The translations under genes and the position numbers were made by a program. From the IMG/VR virus record IMGVR_UViG_3300031885_000049, positions 1 to 40,233 of that record: a DNA stretch of 40,233 bases; one strand, 5' to 3'. The notes under the pieces are model-generated. The model did not search any database. It was not told the DNA's origin and was given only the letters and a program-made list of their open reading frames with translations. Source of the DNA: a virus. This document shows positions 1 to 6,626 of the stretch, in pieces. Each line of letters opens with the position of its first letter. Position 1 is the first letter of the stretch.

Positions 1-159
1 GCCTTCTTTAACATAATCATAAATCGCTACAAGGCGATCCTCTTCAAGATCGGCACATTCACGTGGCGTTTCGTAACAAATTAAATAATATTCGCCATCG
101 CGTTCGCATTCCCTACGAACATAAAGCCGTTTCGGAAATATTGATTTTTTGGTTGACAT
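1..159 (-). CDS. Left-end partial copy of a 63-residue small protein
   Basis: This is the start of the gene found complete at 39954-40145, cut by the window edge. The ATG at 157-159 follows a strong ribosome binding site (AAGGAG). It carries the Arg variant at residue 11 (PKRLYV) where the right copy has Leu (PKLLYV). On a circular map the two are one gene. Confidence 0.7.
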   Translation of the reverse strand, partial: MSTKKSIFPKRLYVRRECERDGEYYLICYETPRECADLEEDRLVAIYDYVKEG

Positions 160-247
160 GGTTTTCTCCTTTTTGAGTTTTATTATTCTTTCTCCAATAA
201 AACGCATTCGAACTACATACTTTTTCCATGTTGATAAATCCATCCTG
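1..247. repeat. Direct terminal repeat, left copy
   Basis: Bases 1-247 match 39987-40233 in the same orientation with one difference: C at 128 against A at 40114. This is the usual sign of a contig that closes on itself, either circular DNA or a circularly permuted, terminally redundant phage genome. The difference changes one residue (Arg here, Leu in the right copy) of a 63-residue protein. The sequence alone cannot separate an assembly overlap from physical terminal redundancy. Confidence 0.95.
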
Positions 248-478
248 TTCCATAAAATGCAAATATTTCAAAACTGTCGAATAGGAATATTGGCATTTTG
301 TCTTGATCAACTCAGTTGATGTCAATGAAAAATTTACCGCGTCAAATATTTGGTCAATCATTTTCTGAAATGCGATTTCTTTCAATGCTTTTTTGATTAT
401 TGATTTCGGTTCGCGGCCATATCGTATCTTTTCAGGATGACCGCATCGAAGTAAATGCCGGATTCGAGCGTTATTCAT
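113..478 (-). CDS. Winged-helix-like DNA-binding protein (putative)
   Basis: A 121-residue basic protein. Residues of about 28-95 look like a winged helix: an amphipathic stretch (KKALKEIAFQKMIDQIF), a turn with LTSTELI, a recognition-helix-like segment (YSYSTVLKYLHFMEQDGFI) and a short wing. The order lt-s-eli / tv-kyl-le--G-i is typical of many small transcription regulators, but I cannot name the family. Its start overlaps the upstream stop (ATGA at 475-478) and its end overlaps the next gene by 47 bases, so it belongs to a translationally coupled operon. On the circular map it lies between replication and virion genes, which would suit a late-gene regulator; that role is inference. Confidence 0.6.
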   Translation of the reverse strand: MNNARIRHLLRCGHPEKIRYGREPKSIIKKALKEIAFQKMIDQIFDAVNFSLTSTELIKTKCQYSYSTVLKYLHFMEQDGFINMEKVCSSNAFYWRKNNKTQKGENHVNQKINISETALCS

Positions 479-915
479 TTTTCTATTTTCCTTTTAAGCC
501 ATTGCATGAAATCGGGTATATCCGGTTTATGTGGATGAACCCAAATTGTTTTTCTACCTTGATAACCTGGCGTGAAACCAGGATCAATATTTGGTTCTGT
601 CATAAATTCCTGCTCGTTCCATAAATAAAAATCATAATTTTTTTGTGTCGAATCTGCATAGCATTCTTTTGAGTATTGATTCCATTGTTGAATCAATGTC
701 AGGATAACTATTGTTTGATATATACCAAGATGCGTCCTTATGGTGTCTTTGCCCATGATAACCCTGCATGTATCTGGAGGGCAATTAAATGAAACCGTAA
801 AATCAACGCAATGACCACCATATACCCAACTGCTGTCTTGTGGAAATATAATAGGTTCTTTCTGTGCATTTGCCATAACAGCAAACAACACGATTAATGC
901 GATTGTTTTTTTCAT
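475..915 (-). CDS. Secreted protein with Bacteroidota-type signal peptide
   Basis: A 146-residue protein starting at ATG 915. An upstream in-frame extension is less likely because this ATG overlaps the previous stop (TAATG) behind an AAAGGG ribosome site. MKKTIALIVLFAVMANA is a Sec signal peptide, with Gln at the predicted mature +1 position. Mature Cys residues in two CxnC groups (HCVDF, NCPPDTC) could form disulfides outside the cytoplasm. The C-terminal FMQWLKRKIEK nearly repeats the end of the 32-residue peptide encoded at 1184-1282. Function is unknown; together with the lipoprotein upstream it could alter the host envelope. Confidence 0.65.
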   Translation of the reverse strand: MKKTIALIVLFAVMANAQKEPIIFPQDSSWVYGGHCVDFTVSFNCPPDTCRVIMGKDTIRTHLGIYQTIVILTLIQQWNQYSKECYADSTQKNYDFYLWNEQEFMTEPNIDPGFTPGYQGRKTIWVHPHKPDIPDFMQWLKRKIEK

Positions 916-1187
916 TACCTTTCCCTTTCGATTTTTAAAATTGCAACCCATTTACATTTCTCATAAACCATCATAGTATTAATTCTATCAACTGAGATTT
1001 CTTCAAGCTTTTTGTCTTTTGTTGATAACACTTTTATATGTGTTCTGTAATTTATACCAAGCGAATCTTGATAAATAATGTCCATATTCCATTTATATTT
1101 GAAATCTTTATTTGTAATATATATTCCATCTTTACAAGAAAAAATAGTAAATAGCAAAACCATTAAAATCATGATTCTCTTTTTCAT
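915..1187 (-). CDS. Small putative lipoprotein
   Basis: A 90-residue protein. The N-terminus MKKRIMILMVLLFTIFSC has a charged start, a hydrophobic core and a lipobox-like IFSC ending at Cys18, so signal peptidase II processing is likely. The mature part (KDGIYITNKDFKY...) is polar and of unknown function. The start overlaps the previous stop (ATGA, 1184-1187) and the stop overlaps the next start, so three small genes form one coupled unit behind the helicase gene. Confidence 0.6.
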   Translation of the reverse strand: MKKRIMILMVLLFTIFSCKDGIYITNKDFKYKWNMDIIYQDSLGINYRTHIKVLSTKDKKLEEISVDRINTMMVYEKCKWVAILKIERER

Positions 1188-1282
1188 GGTTTTCCTTTCT
1201 CTATTTTCCTTCTAAGCCAATGCATGAAATGCTGCAATTCATTCCGCCACTTTTCAATCAACTTTTCTATCTTCTCTTTCAT
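1184..1282 (-). CDS. 32-residue basic peptide
   Basis: A short open frame with a usable ribosome site (AAAGGGATAGGACA before ATG 1282). It ends in an ATGA overlap with the lipoprotein start, which supports translation. It encodes a charged amphipathic helix ending FMHWLRRKIEKGKP. This resembles the C-terminus of the secreted protein at 475-915 (FMQWLKRKIEK), and the DNA around both ends is also similar, so it looks like a duplicated fragment. Function unknown. Confidence 0.4.
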   Translation of the reverse strand: MKEKIEKLIEKWRNELQHFMHWLRRKIEKGKP

Positions 1283-1295
1283 TGTCCTATCCCTT

Positions 1296-2561
1296 TCATT
1301 CAAACATTACACTTTCAGTATTAAAATTTATTGTTTTTAACCCCGTTGCCCCATTGCGTTGCTTTTGTATTTGAAATTCAGCAACATCTTTATTCATCAA
1401 GTTCGGAAAATGTATAGTAAGAATTATATCTGCATCACGTTCCACCAATCCCGAATGTGCAAGGTCTGACATCGAAGGACGACGGTTTTCACTTTCCACA
1501 TTGCGCCGTAAATGATGCAAGAGTATTATCGGTATTTTTAATTTTTTCGCTAATGATTTAAGCCCTTTAGTCATTTCTCCTATCTTTAAATCATGCCGTT
1601 CTGCATTGGGTAAATCCATCAATCCCAAATAATCTATTATCATGAGTTGCATATCATAACGTCGTTTCCAAATATATGCACGTTTGCAAATATAATTAAT
1701 GTCCACCGGCACGTGATCGTCAATTTTAAATTTTGCATTGCTTACTCGATCCATACTTTCAGAAAACATTTTCCAATGATGTTCTGTCAATCGCCCACGA
1801 ATTAAATTGGATAGCGATACTTTGCTTTCCTGCGCCATAATCCGAGCAATGATTTGATCATAAGGCATTTCCAAAGTAAAAAATCCGACGTACTTATGAT
1901 ATTTAATGGCTGTCTCTCTGGCCGTCTGAATTGCAAAGGCCGTCTTGCCGCTCGAGGGTCTTGCCGCAAGAATAATCAGATCATCTGGCTGCCAACCGTC
2001 CAGCATTTCATCCAGCCAATACAGTCCTGTATGAAGTCCTGATAATCCTTCCTTATTCCGGCTGGCTTCAATCTTTTCAATTGTTGAAAGACATAGTTCC
2101 TTGAATGATTTAGTTTCCTTTTCCGCATCACAATATTCCAAGGTTTGGATTTTCTCCAAAATTTTCAATGCATCCTCGCCATGATAAATTTCCTCGATTG
2201 ATCTTATGCATTGATTTATAAGTTTTCGTTGAAATGCTTTTTGTAGAATTATATTTATATAACTATCTATTTGCGAATTTGAAATGACCGATTCAACCAT
2301 TTCAACCAACGCATTGCTTCCGCCGATTTCCTGCAATGTTTCTTTTCCAATTTTTTGAGAGAGAGTAATAATGTCAATCGGTTCACCGCTATCATACATT
2401 TCAGACATAACTTGATATATTTTAGAATGATTTGTTTTATAGAATTCAGCCGCAGTCAATTTATAAATGACTTCAGCCATTATTTTATAATCAAAAAGTA
2501 TACCACCAAGTACGGCGGTTTCGGCTTTTAAATCATTTGGCAATGTTCTAATTTGTGTCAC
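1296..2561 (-). CDS. dnaB: DnaB-type replicative DNA helicase
   Basis: A 421-residue hexameric replicative helicase. Residues 1-145 form the all-helical DnaB N-domain, starting at the typical LPNDLKAETAVLGGIL. The RecA-like ATPase domain follows, with Walker A ARPSSGKTAF near 200-209, an EMP motif near 231 and Walker B LMIIDYL near 306-312. The late motif RPSMSDLAHSGLVERDAD near 361-378 corresponds to the arginine-finger region. The usual QLNR sensor is replaced by LHHLRRN near 348-354. It should unwind host or phage forks at the phage origin. It follows a replisome-organiser-like gene and an 80-residue gene that may be the loader, forming a compact initiation module without a polymerase. Confidence 0.95.
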   Translation of the reverse strand: MTQIRTLPNDLKAETAVLGGILFDYKIMAEVIYKLTAAEFYKTNHSKIYQVMSEMYDSGEPIDIITLSQKIGKETLQEIGGSNALVEMVESVISNSQIDSYINIILQKAFQRKLINQCIRSIEEIYHGEDALKILEKIQTLEYCDAEKETKSFKELCLSTIEKIEASRNKEGLSGLHTGLYWLDEMLDGWQPDDLIILAARPSSGKTAFAIQTARETAIKYHKYVGFFTLEMPYDQIIARIMAQESKVSLSNLIRGRLTEHHWKMFSESMDRVSNAKFKIDDHVPVDINYICKRAYIWKRRYDMQLMIIDYLGLMDLPNAERHDLKIGEMTKGLKSLAKKLKIPIILLHHLRRNVESENRRPSMSDLAHSGLVERDADIILTIHFPNLMNKDVAEFQIQKQRNGATGLKTINFNTESVMFE

Positions 2562-2790
2562 GGAAATTCAATCCTTCAAATTTAGGAACCATAATTCTGC
2601 AACATTCATTCCGTATCGCTCCGAGTATGTACGGTAACGGAGTTCCGAGTTGCATTTTCTGGAGCGTTTCGATAATCTTTTCATAATTGAAATTATTTAG
2701 CATCCTTCCAGCAATTCCCCAGACGCGGTCTTTGGAAACGGAAAGTCTTATCAATTCATTTACAATTGTCTCTTGCATTTCACGATTCAT
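2548..2790 (-). CDS. Small protein of replication module, possible helicase loader part
   Basis: An 80-residue helical protein between the replisome organiser and the helicase, overlapping the helicase start by 14 bases. It includes VWGIAGRMLNNFNYEKIIETLQKMQLGTP and LPYILGAIRNECCR. I do not recognise a family. The upstream organiser contains only the N-terminal DNA-binding domain, so this protein could supply the missing C-terminal, helicase-recruiting function. That is inference from position and size only. Confidence 0.6.
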   Translation of the reverse strand: MNREMQETIVNELIRLSVSKDRVWGIAGRMLNNFNYEKIIETLQKMQLGTPLPYILGAIRNECCRIMVPKFEGLNFRDTN

Positions 2791-2802
2791 ATTTTCCTTT
2801 TT

Positions 2803-2859
2803 CCGCGTTAGCGGTAAAGAATACTTCTATAATTTAATAATATAATGCTTGTATTCTTT
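2803..2859 (-). other. Two short inverted repeats between replication genes
   Basis: Directly after the stop of the replisome organiser gene lies an inverted repeat with 9-base arms, AAAGAATAC (2816-2824) and GTATTCTTT (2851-2859), around an AT-rich 26-base loop. Next to it is a perfect hairpin CCGC-GTTA-GCGG (2803-2814). On the minus strand they fill the spacer before the ribosome site of the 80-residue gene. No T-tract follows, so this is more likely an RNA processing or translation-control element than a terminator. Confidence 0.35.
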
Positions 2860-3346
2860 ATTCTTTCTCTATCTTTGGATCTAGCTCTATCTTTAACTCT
2901 GGTGTACTTTTGTTGTACATTTGTACGCGTTTTATTGTTTTATTTAAACTTAAGATTCTATCCTTTTTATTTTCTTCAATTTCTTTTCGGTAAGCACGAA
3001 TACGATCAGCCTCTGTGGAACTTTCGCCTATAAAATTTTGAATTTCAGTCATGTAAATAGTCATATCGTCTAATATTTCCAAAAGATTTAAACTTTTAAA
3101 TACTTTAATAGCAGCCGTTATTGTTTCTTGTTTATGTCCAAGAACGCTCGAAAGAGTTGCTATTTCATAAGGAATCATATCCGTTAACATTAATTTACCG
3201 TCACGCGAAAGACTTCGTAAATACATTTTCTGCATTATACAAATATATTCATATCCATTCTGGAGTCCTTCAATAACTTTAATTTCTGGTAAATCAAAAA
3301 AATTATCTTTTAATTTTAAATAAAAATACTTTTTACTTACTGTCAT
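2858..3346 (-). CDS. Phage replisome organiser, N-terminal domain protein
   Basis: A 162-residue protein whose first ~100 residues match the phage replisome organiser N-terminal domain. It begins KKYFYLKLKDNFFDLPEIK and continues with MLTDMIPYEIATLSSVLGH and KSLNLLEI, a winged-helix fold that binds phage origins. The C-terminal third is charged and low-complexity, shorter than in full-length organisers. It would recognise the origin and recruit the helicase encoded two genes on. The ATG at 3346 has only a weak ribosome site and lies just after the structured leader at 3355-3505, so that RNA may control its expression. Confidence 0.85.
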   Translation of the reverse strand: MTVSKKYFYLKLKDNFFDLPEIKVIEGLQNGYEYICIMQKMYLRSLSRDGKLMLTDMIPYEIATLSSVLGHKQETITAAIKVFKSLNLLEILDDMTIYMTEIQNFIGESSTEADRIRAYRKEIEENKKDRILSLNKTIKRVQMYNKSTPELKIELDPKIEKE

Positions 3347-3354
3347 TTAGTTTA

Positions 3355-3505
3355 ACTCAAAAATATAGACAGGCTGAAACCTTTCGATTCCAGCCTGCCT
3401 TAAACGGTATGCTCATAGCGGGGAAGCCAGTATGCAGTACCGTAAAATTCAAAGATTCAAATGATTTTATTCTTGGTTGATTCACTGGCTTTCCCCTTAT
3501 TTGAC
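3355..3505 (-). ncRNA. Structured RNA leader, pseudoknot-like, ending in a terminator hairpin
   Basis: Downstream of a good promoter, the minus strand can form helix a: GGGGAA-A-GCCAGT (3496-3484) with ACTGGCTTCCCC (3431-3420), 12 bp with one bulged A. Helix b: ACGGTA-C-TGC (3443-3434) pairs with GCATACCGT (3412-3404), 9 bp with one bulged C. The order a-b-a'-b' makes an H-type pseudoknot or two competing folds. A third hairpin follows, CAGGCTG (3397-3391) with CAGCCTG (3376-3370), then a U-rich tail (TATATTTTT) ending just before the replisome organiser gene. It could be a free small RNA or an attenuating leader for the replication genes. Confidence 0.55.
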
Positions 3506-3510
3506 TTTCA

Positions 3511-3539
3511 AATATAATCTTGTTTTTTGAAAATTGCAA
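3511..3539 (-). promoter_or_regulatory. Promoter upstream of structured leader
   Basis: TTGCAA (3534-3539) and TATATT (3511-3516) are 17 bases apart on the minus strand. Read another way, TTG-N20-TATATTTG exactly fits the Bacteroidota pattern TTG/TAnnTTTG. Transcription would begin near 3504, at the 5' edge of the structured RNA. Confidence 0.6.
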
Positions 3540-3553
3540 GTGAATAATTCATT

Positions 3554-3739
3554 TTATTCCAATCCGTTTTCTTTGGCTGTATATTCATAGCATGGCATAC
3601 CTTTAGCAACAGAAAATACATCACTCAAAACACAAGCCTTATCCAAATGAGGAAATGTCCAATATTTACAAGTATCATTGCAAAGAAAAGTTGTTTTTCC
3701 CGCTGCTTTATTTAATTTATCATTTATTAGATGTGCCAT
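3554..3739 (-). CDS. Small cysteine-containing protein
   Basis: A 61-residue protein with Cys at FLCNDTC, ACVLS and MPCYEY, a spacing that could hold a metal or disulfide. The segment CKYWTFPHLDKACVLSDVFSV then KGMPCYEY resembles short phage proteins of unknown role. It sits just upstream of the promoter for the replication module and ends the early gene run. Confidence 0.55.
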   Translation of the reverse strand: MAHLINDKLNKAAGKTTFLCNDTCKYWTFPHLDKACVLSDVFSVAKGMPCYEYTAKENGLE

Positions 3740-3833
3740 TCATTACCTCAAATCTATTCTTTAACTTTTCGTAAAATAAGTTTATACTTTTGACTTTGGC
3801 ATATTCCCCTCTATTCTTTAACTTCCCAGTCAT
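3720..3833 (-). CDS. Possible 37-residue ORF in the gap 3740-3898
   Basis: A short basic frame (MTGKLKNRGEYAKV...) without a clear ribosome site that overlaps the next gene by 20 bases. It is the only frame of any length in the 159-base gap 3740-3898, which otherwise holds tiny frames only. Weak call. Confidence 0.2.
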   Translation of the reverse strand: MTGKLKNRGEYAKVKSINLFYEKLKNRFEVMNGTSNK

Positions 3834-3898
3834 TTAAAATCATATATGGCATGTACAAGCCTGCATAACATCACCACCTTTCACTTATCCATTTTCAT

Positions 3899-4228
3899 TT
3901 AACCTAAATCTAAATCAGGATTATCGTTTGGTTGATATATTTTTTTACAAACAGGACATCGTACAAGATTTTTTTTACATTCTCCTTGTGCAATCAATTT
4001 TTTATATCGCAACCAATCATTAACTGCCAAATATTCCCAGCCGTTAGGTTGACCAATTTCAAAAAATATATGAGCCAATCCACGCCAACTTAAATTTGCT
4101 TGAAAAAATCCATATTCTCCGTCTTCATCTTTTTGCGCGTAATGTAGAATCGCCGCTTCATAAAGTTCCTTCGGAGATGCGGTTTTCATCTCCGCGATAA
4201 TTATTTCACATTCGGATTCAGTCATCAT
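3899..4228 (-). CDS. Hypothetical protein with C-terminal CxxC motif
   Basis: A 109-residue protein, helical in its first 90 residues, with a C-terminal RCPVCKKIYQP zinc-knuckle half-site. Another Cys lies at GECKKN before it, so a four-ligand site would need further residues. The first or second ATG (4228 or 4225) may be used. I do not recognise the family; its place in the early cluster suggests a host-takeover or replication accessory role. Confidence 0.55.
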   Translation of the reverse strand: MMTESECEIIIAEMKTASPKELYEAAILHYAQKDEDGEYGFFQANLSWRGLAHIFFEIGQPNGWEYLAVNDWLRYKKLIAQGECKKNLVRCPVCKKIYQPNDNPDLDLG

Positions 4229-4405
4229 TCAATTCCCTTTCTCCGAGAAAATCACTTCCCGGACATTGGCATTTATAGGCCCAGTAACTTTTATCTTACC
4301 ATTTTCAAGTGCTATTATTGCTATCGCAATTTCGGCACTACCTTTGTAATTTATAAGTAACGATTCATCTGGTTCGATCTCAATACGTTCAATTTTTATA
4401 GACAT
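4229..4405 (-). CDS. 58-residue hypothetical protein
   Basis: Starts at ATG 4405 inside the end of the upstream gene and stops two bases before the next start, so it fits the coupled operon. The sequence (MSIKIERIEIEPDES..., AEIAIAIIALENGKIKV) suggests a small beta-alpha protein with no Cys or membrane segment. No family recognised. Confidence 0.55.
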   Translation of the reverse strand: MSIKIERIEIEPDESLLINYKGSAEIAIAIIALENGKIKVTGPINANVREVIFSEKGN

Positions 4406-4661
4406 CATTCCGGCCTTTCAATCTGTCAAGATTAGATTTTTCTCGAACTTCAATCCCCAGTTCTTTTATTCCTTCAATCAATTCTATCACCTTTTCCCAA
4501 GATGGTTCGGGTAGATTATTTCCTTTTGAATCGGCACCGATGTTCACAAATTCAGGTTTGATTTTATCTATCACTTGCAACACGGGAATAACATCAAAAT
4601 CACAAATAGGTTCTATTGTAATTCCAATATACATATTTCCTTTTACTTTTCCGAGTGGCAT
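4389..4661 (-). CDS. Truncated radical-SAM-like protein, C-terminal part only
   Basis: A 90-residue product from ATG 4661; ATG 4625 behind AAAGGAAAT is an alternative start. It contains YIGITIEPICDFD, PEFVNIGADSKG and NLPEPSWEKVIELIEGI followed by KSNLDR. I associate this pattern with the final strands of phage and archaeal radical-SAM proteins. The cluster-binding CxxxCxxC and the first half of the barrel are absent upstream, where a membrane-protein gene occupies another frame. The open frame continues upstream to a TTG at 4811, overlapping that gene, but shows no SAM motif. Likely a remnant or a domain with a new role. Confidence 0.5.
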   Translation of the reverse strand: MPLGKVKGNMYIGITIEPICDFDVIPVLQVIDKIKPEFVNIGADSKGNNLPEPSWEKVIELIEGIKELGIEVREKSNLDRLKGRNDVYKN

Positions 4662-4665
4662 TTCT

Positions 4666-4854
4666 TTACTTCTTCTTTTTCCAAATGAATGAATATCGCG
4701 GTACAAAATTCCCCCGAATTTGCTTATGCCATTTAAACAATATGCATAATCCAAAATTAATGACTTCACCACGTTCGATTTTTTCATAGAAACTGCATCC
4801 AAACCATCCAATCAAAACACCTAATAGCATACAAATAACACTAAACATTATCAT
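4666..4854 (-). CDS. Small membrane protein
   Basis: A 62-residue protein. An N-terminal membrane segment (MFSVICMLLGVLIGWFGCSFY) is followed by a basic cytoplasmic tail ending in KKKK. The start overlaps the stop of the HNH gene by 14 bases. Resembles small inner-membrane phage proteins of unknown role. Confidence 0.55.
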   Translation of the reverse strand: MIMFSVICMLLGVLIGWFGCSFYEKIERGEVINFGLCILFKWHKQIRGNFVPRYSFIWKKKK

Positions 4855-5317
4855 TATCTTTCAATTTTGCAAATTCCTGCTCGAGATGCAGCCGCGTCAG
4901 ATAAAGATCGGTTGTATTCTGCTTCATGAGATATAGACGATCGTAGATGTCCGCGCCGCGCTTCTCTATTATCAACCTACGGTATTTCTCCTCGTGCTTA
5001 CCATGGATGCCGCGACTATGCTCCCATTCGGTTAAGCAGATTCCATTATCAAGAGAAAAGCGAAGGCAATAGTTTGGTTTCCGTAAAATGTGATGTGGAT
5101 GGAGCACAGTGCCGCCTTTCATGAATTGATGTCCAGGCTTTCCTGAGAGTTCGGACCTGTAGCCGGCGCGTAAAAAAATGATTTCTCTCCATAACCGCTC
5201 GCAAGCATCGAAGTCGGATTCGCCTTTCGGAAATAAAACTTTGGATTTTTCCGACCGTTTTTGCTTGCGGAGTTTGGCCTTGGCTATCTTGACCAAGGCT
5301 TCATCGTAGATTTTCAT
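4841..5317 (-). CDS. HNH-type, NinG-like endonuclease (putative)
   Basis: A 158-residue basic protein. After a Lys/Arg-rich N-terminus and RLWREIIFLRAGYRSEL comes LHPHHILRKPNYCLRFSLDNGICL, then WEHSRGIHG and YRRLIIEKRG. The HH dyad, the N-GICL turn and a downstream His match the beta-beta-alpha metal nuclease plan used by HNH enzymes and NinG-type proteins, which carry RF-dNg-- in the same place. The Cys zinc ligands of NinG are mostly missing. It may cut branched or single-stranded DNA during phage recombination, consistent with the ERF gene in the same region. It overlaps the methyltransferase gene by an ATGA. Confidence 0.7.
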   Translation of the reverse strand: MKIYDEALVKIAKAKLRKQKRSEKSKVLFPKGESDFDACERLWREIIFLRAGYRSELSGKPGHQFMKGGTVLHPHHILRKPNYCLRFSLDNGICLTEWEHSRGIHGKHEEKYRRLIIEKRGADIYDRLYLMKQNTTDLYLTRLHLEQEFAKLKDNDNV

Positions 5318-5832
5318 AATTCAAGATTCGTTTGGTTTAAAATTTTCTCATGATCAATAAATTTTAATTCTATTTTATTTTTATATCCATATTGTAATTG
5401 TAAAATACATGGTTGTATGCGGATTTTTTTAAATGTTGATCTTGGCAAATGAATCACGAGTTTTAATCCAAATTTTATGAGTTCATTTGTTCTACTATCA
5501 CAATTGATTAATGTAAACCAAGGCATCAATGCAATAATATTATCACTCATTTGCATTGCTATTTTTAAAAATTGATGTTCAATACTTTTTTTAAAAGGTG
5601 GATTCATTACAATAGCATCTACTCGTAAAAATGGATCAAGTTCTTCAAATTTCTCCGGTGCAATTACTTTATAACCGCGTTGTCTTAATATATTAACAAG
5701 TCTTCCTTCGCCAGGTGTTGGTTCGAGAATTTGAGAAACACCATTAGGTATAAGATCCGCCATAATTTCACATGTCCACAATGGAGTTTGATATCGTTCT
5801 TCAAATGGCATAGAATAAGATAATTCATTCAT
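5314..5832 (-). CDS. DNA adenine-type methyltransferase
   Basis: A 172-residue SAM-dependent methyltransferase. Motif I is LEPTPGEGRLV near 36-46 and the catalytic motif IV is MNPPF near 76-80, the NPPF form typical of N6-adenine or N4-cytosine DNA enzymes. No separate target-recognition domain is visible, so specificity may come from the short C-terminal part. With no restriction gene alongside, it is probably an orphan enzyme protecting phage DNA or marking it for packaging or replication. The start overlaps the upstream stop by ATGA. Confidence 0.85.
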   Translation of the reverse strand: MNELSYSMPFEERYQTPLWTCEIMADLIPNGVSQILEPTPGEGRLVNILRQRGYKVIAPEKFEELDPFLRVDAIVMNPPFKKSIEHQFLKIAMQMSDNIIALMPWFTLINCDSRTNELIKFGLKLVIHLPRSTFKKIRIQPCILQLQYGYKNKIELKFIDHEKILNQTNLEL

Positions 5833-5993
5833 TCTTTTTTCTGTCTGAGGAATTCGTTTTCTTTAAATTCAATAAATTTCATCGCCGATTCATAACCATT
5901 TATTTGGAAAAGTATTAAAACCATTTTTCGTTGAGTTCCACTTAACTTTTTTTCATTCATTAAGTGGATTAATTTTTTGCATTGGTTAATCAT
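5829..5993 (-). CDS. 54-residue hypothetical protein
   Basis: Starts at ATG 5993 with a poor ribosome site (GGAATCAAAAAA) and ends in an ATGA overlap with the methyltransferase gene. A charged helical protein (MINQCKKLIHLMNEKKLSGTQ..., ending in QKKE). Coupling to the methyltransferase is the best evidence that it is expressed. Confidence 0.5.
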   Translation of the reverse strand: MINQCKKLIHLMNEKKLSGTQRKMVLILFQINGYESAMKFIEFKENEFLRQKKE

Positions 5994-6024
5994 TTTTTTG
6001 ATTCCATTTTTTTCTCAATCGTTT

Positions 6025-6189
6025 TTACATCAAAATCAATCCGACGATGATCGCCGCCAGTATCGCTATCATCGCCCAAAGCGGCCAGTCGGTTTCGCCG
6101 GCGCGGTGAATATACTGATAGCATGACAGACAATAACCTTCGAACATTTTCTGTCCGGCATCAAAACAGTTTGAAGTTTTGCATTTCAT
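6025..6189 (-). CDS. Small zinc-finger-like membrane protein
   Basis: A 54-residue protein starting in an ATGA overlap with the upstream gene. The first half has four Cys (C3, C8, and CLSC at 20-23), fitting a zinc ribbon. Residues of about 36-54 (PLWAMIAILAAIIVGLILM) form one membrane helix ending at the C-terminus. The layout suggests a membrane-tethered zinc domain facing the cytoplasm. Function unknown. Confidence 0.55.
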   Translation of the reverse strand: MKCKTSNCFDAGQKMFEGYCLSCYQYIHRAGETDWPLWAMIAILAAIIVGLILM

Positions 6190-6338
6190 TTTTGGCCTTC
6201 TTTGTTTTGGCAGATGAGGTCTTGCACGTCAATCCCCTTTTTGCGATCGTCGTCAGACAGATCACAGTCATCGATATTGCCCCAGATCCCGAACAGGTTG
6301 CCACTGACCTTGGATATTCTTTTTAATGCACGTTTCAT
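6186..6338 (-). CDS. Short heptad-repeat protein, paralogue of the 25-repeat protein
   Basis: A 50-residue protein starting MKRALKRI, then two heptads (SKVSGNL, FGIWGNI), then DDCDLSDDDRKKGIDVQDL and a tail ICQNKEGQK. The first eight residues and the whole DDCDL...VQDL block are identical to those of the 207-residue protein at 11634-12257, and the DNA is nearly identical too. The two differ mainly in repeat number (2 against 25) and in the last residues. Ribosome site GAGGGAAAGAAA precedes ATG 6338. Function unknown. Confidence 0.7.
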   Translation of the reverse strand: MKRALKRISKVSGNLFGIWGNIDDCDLSDDDRKKGIDVQDLICQNKEGQK

Positions 6339-6353
6339 TTTCTTTCCCTCGTT

Positions 6354-6626
6354 TCAATCAAGTTGTTCAAAAATATCTTTAAGTCCAAGATCTTTAAATA
6401 AATTAAGAGATACCAGTTTATAACCCAGTGGATTAAGTCCTGTCATTTTAGCAAATAATTTCCATTTGGTGTTTTGTTGTCGAATGACAGTTCTAAAACT
6501 ATCATTGGTATGTAGACCCGGAAATAGTTCTTTTATTTCGGTATGAAATTCTTGAAGTATTTTTCCTAAATTTTCATTTGATGGATTTTGTTTATATTGT
6601 TCTGCAAATTCGATATGAGTTTTCAT
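6354..6626 (-). CDS. Hypothetical protein
   Basis: A 90-residue soluble, mostly helical protein (MKTHIEFAEQYKQNPSNENLG..., SLNLFKDLGLKDIFEQLD). It is translationally coupled to the upstream zinc-finger gene through an ATGA overlap. No family recognised. Confidence 0.55.
   Translation of the reverse strand: MKTHIEFAEQYKQNPSNENLGKILQEFHTEIKELFPGLHTNDSFRTVIRQQNTKWKLFAKMTGLNPLGYKLVSLNLFKDLGLKDIFEQLD

Noticed and set aside
3357-3539. 60-residue frame on the minus strand
   Set aside because: It starts at TTG within the -35 box, runs through the RNA helices and terminator hairpin, and has no ribosome site.
4664-4811. N-terminal extension of the radical-SAM-like remnant from TTG 4811
   Set aside because: It overlaps a membrane-protein gene with a coupled start and contains no radical-SAM motif; ATG 4661 or 4625 is better.
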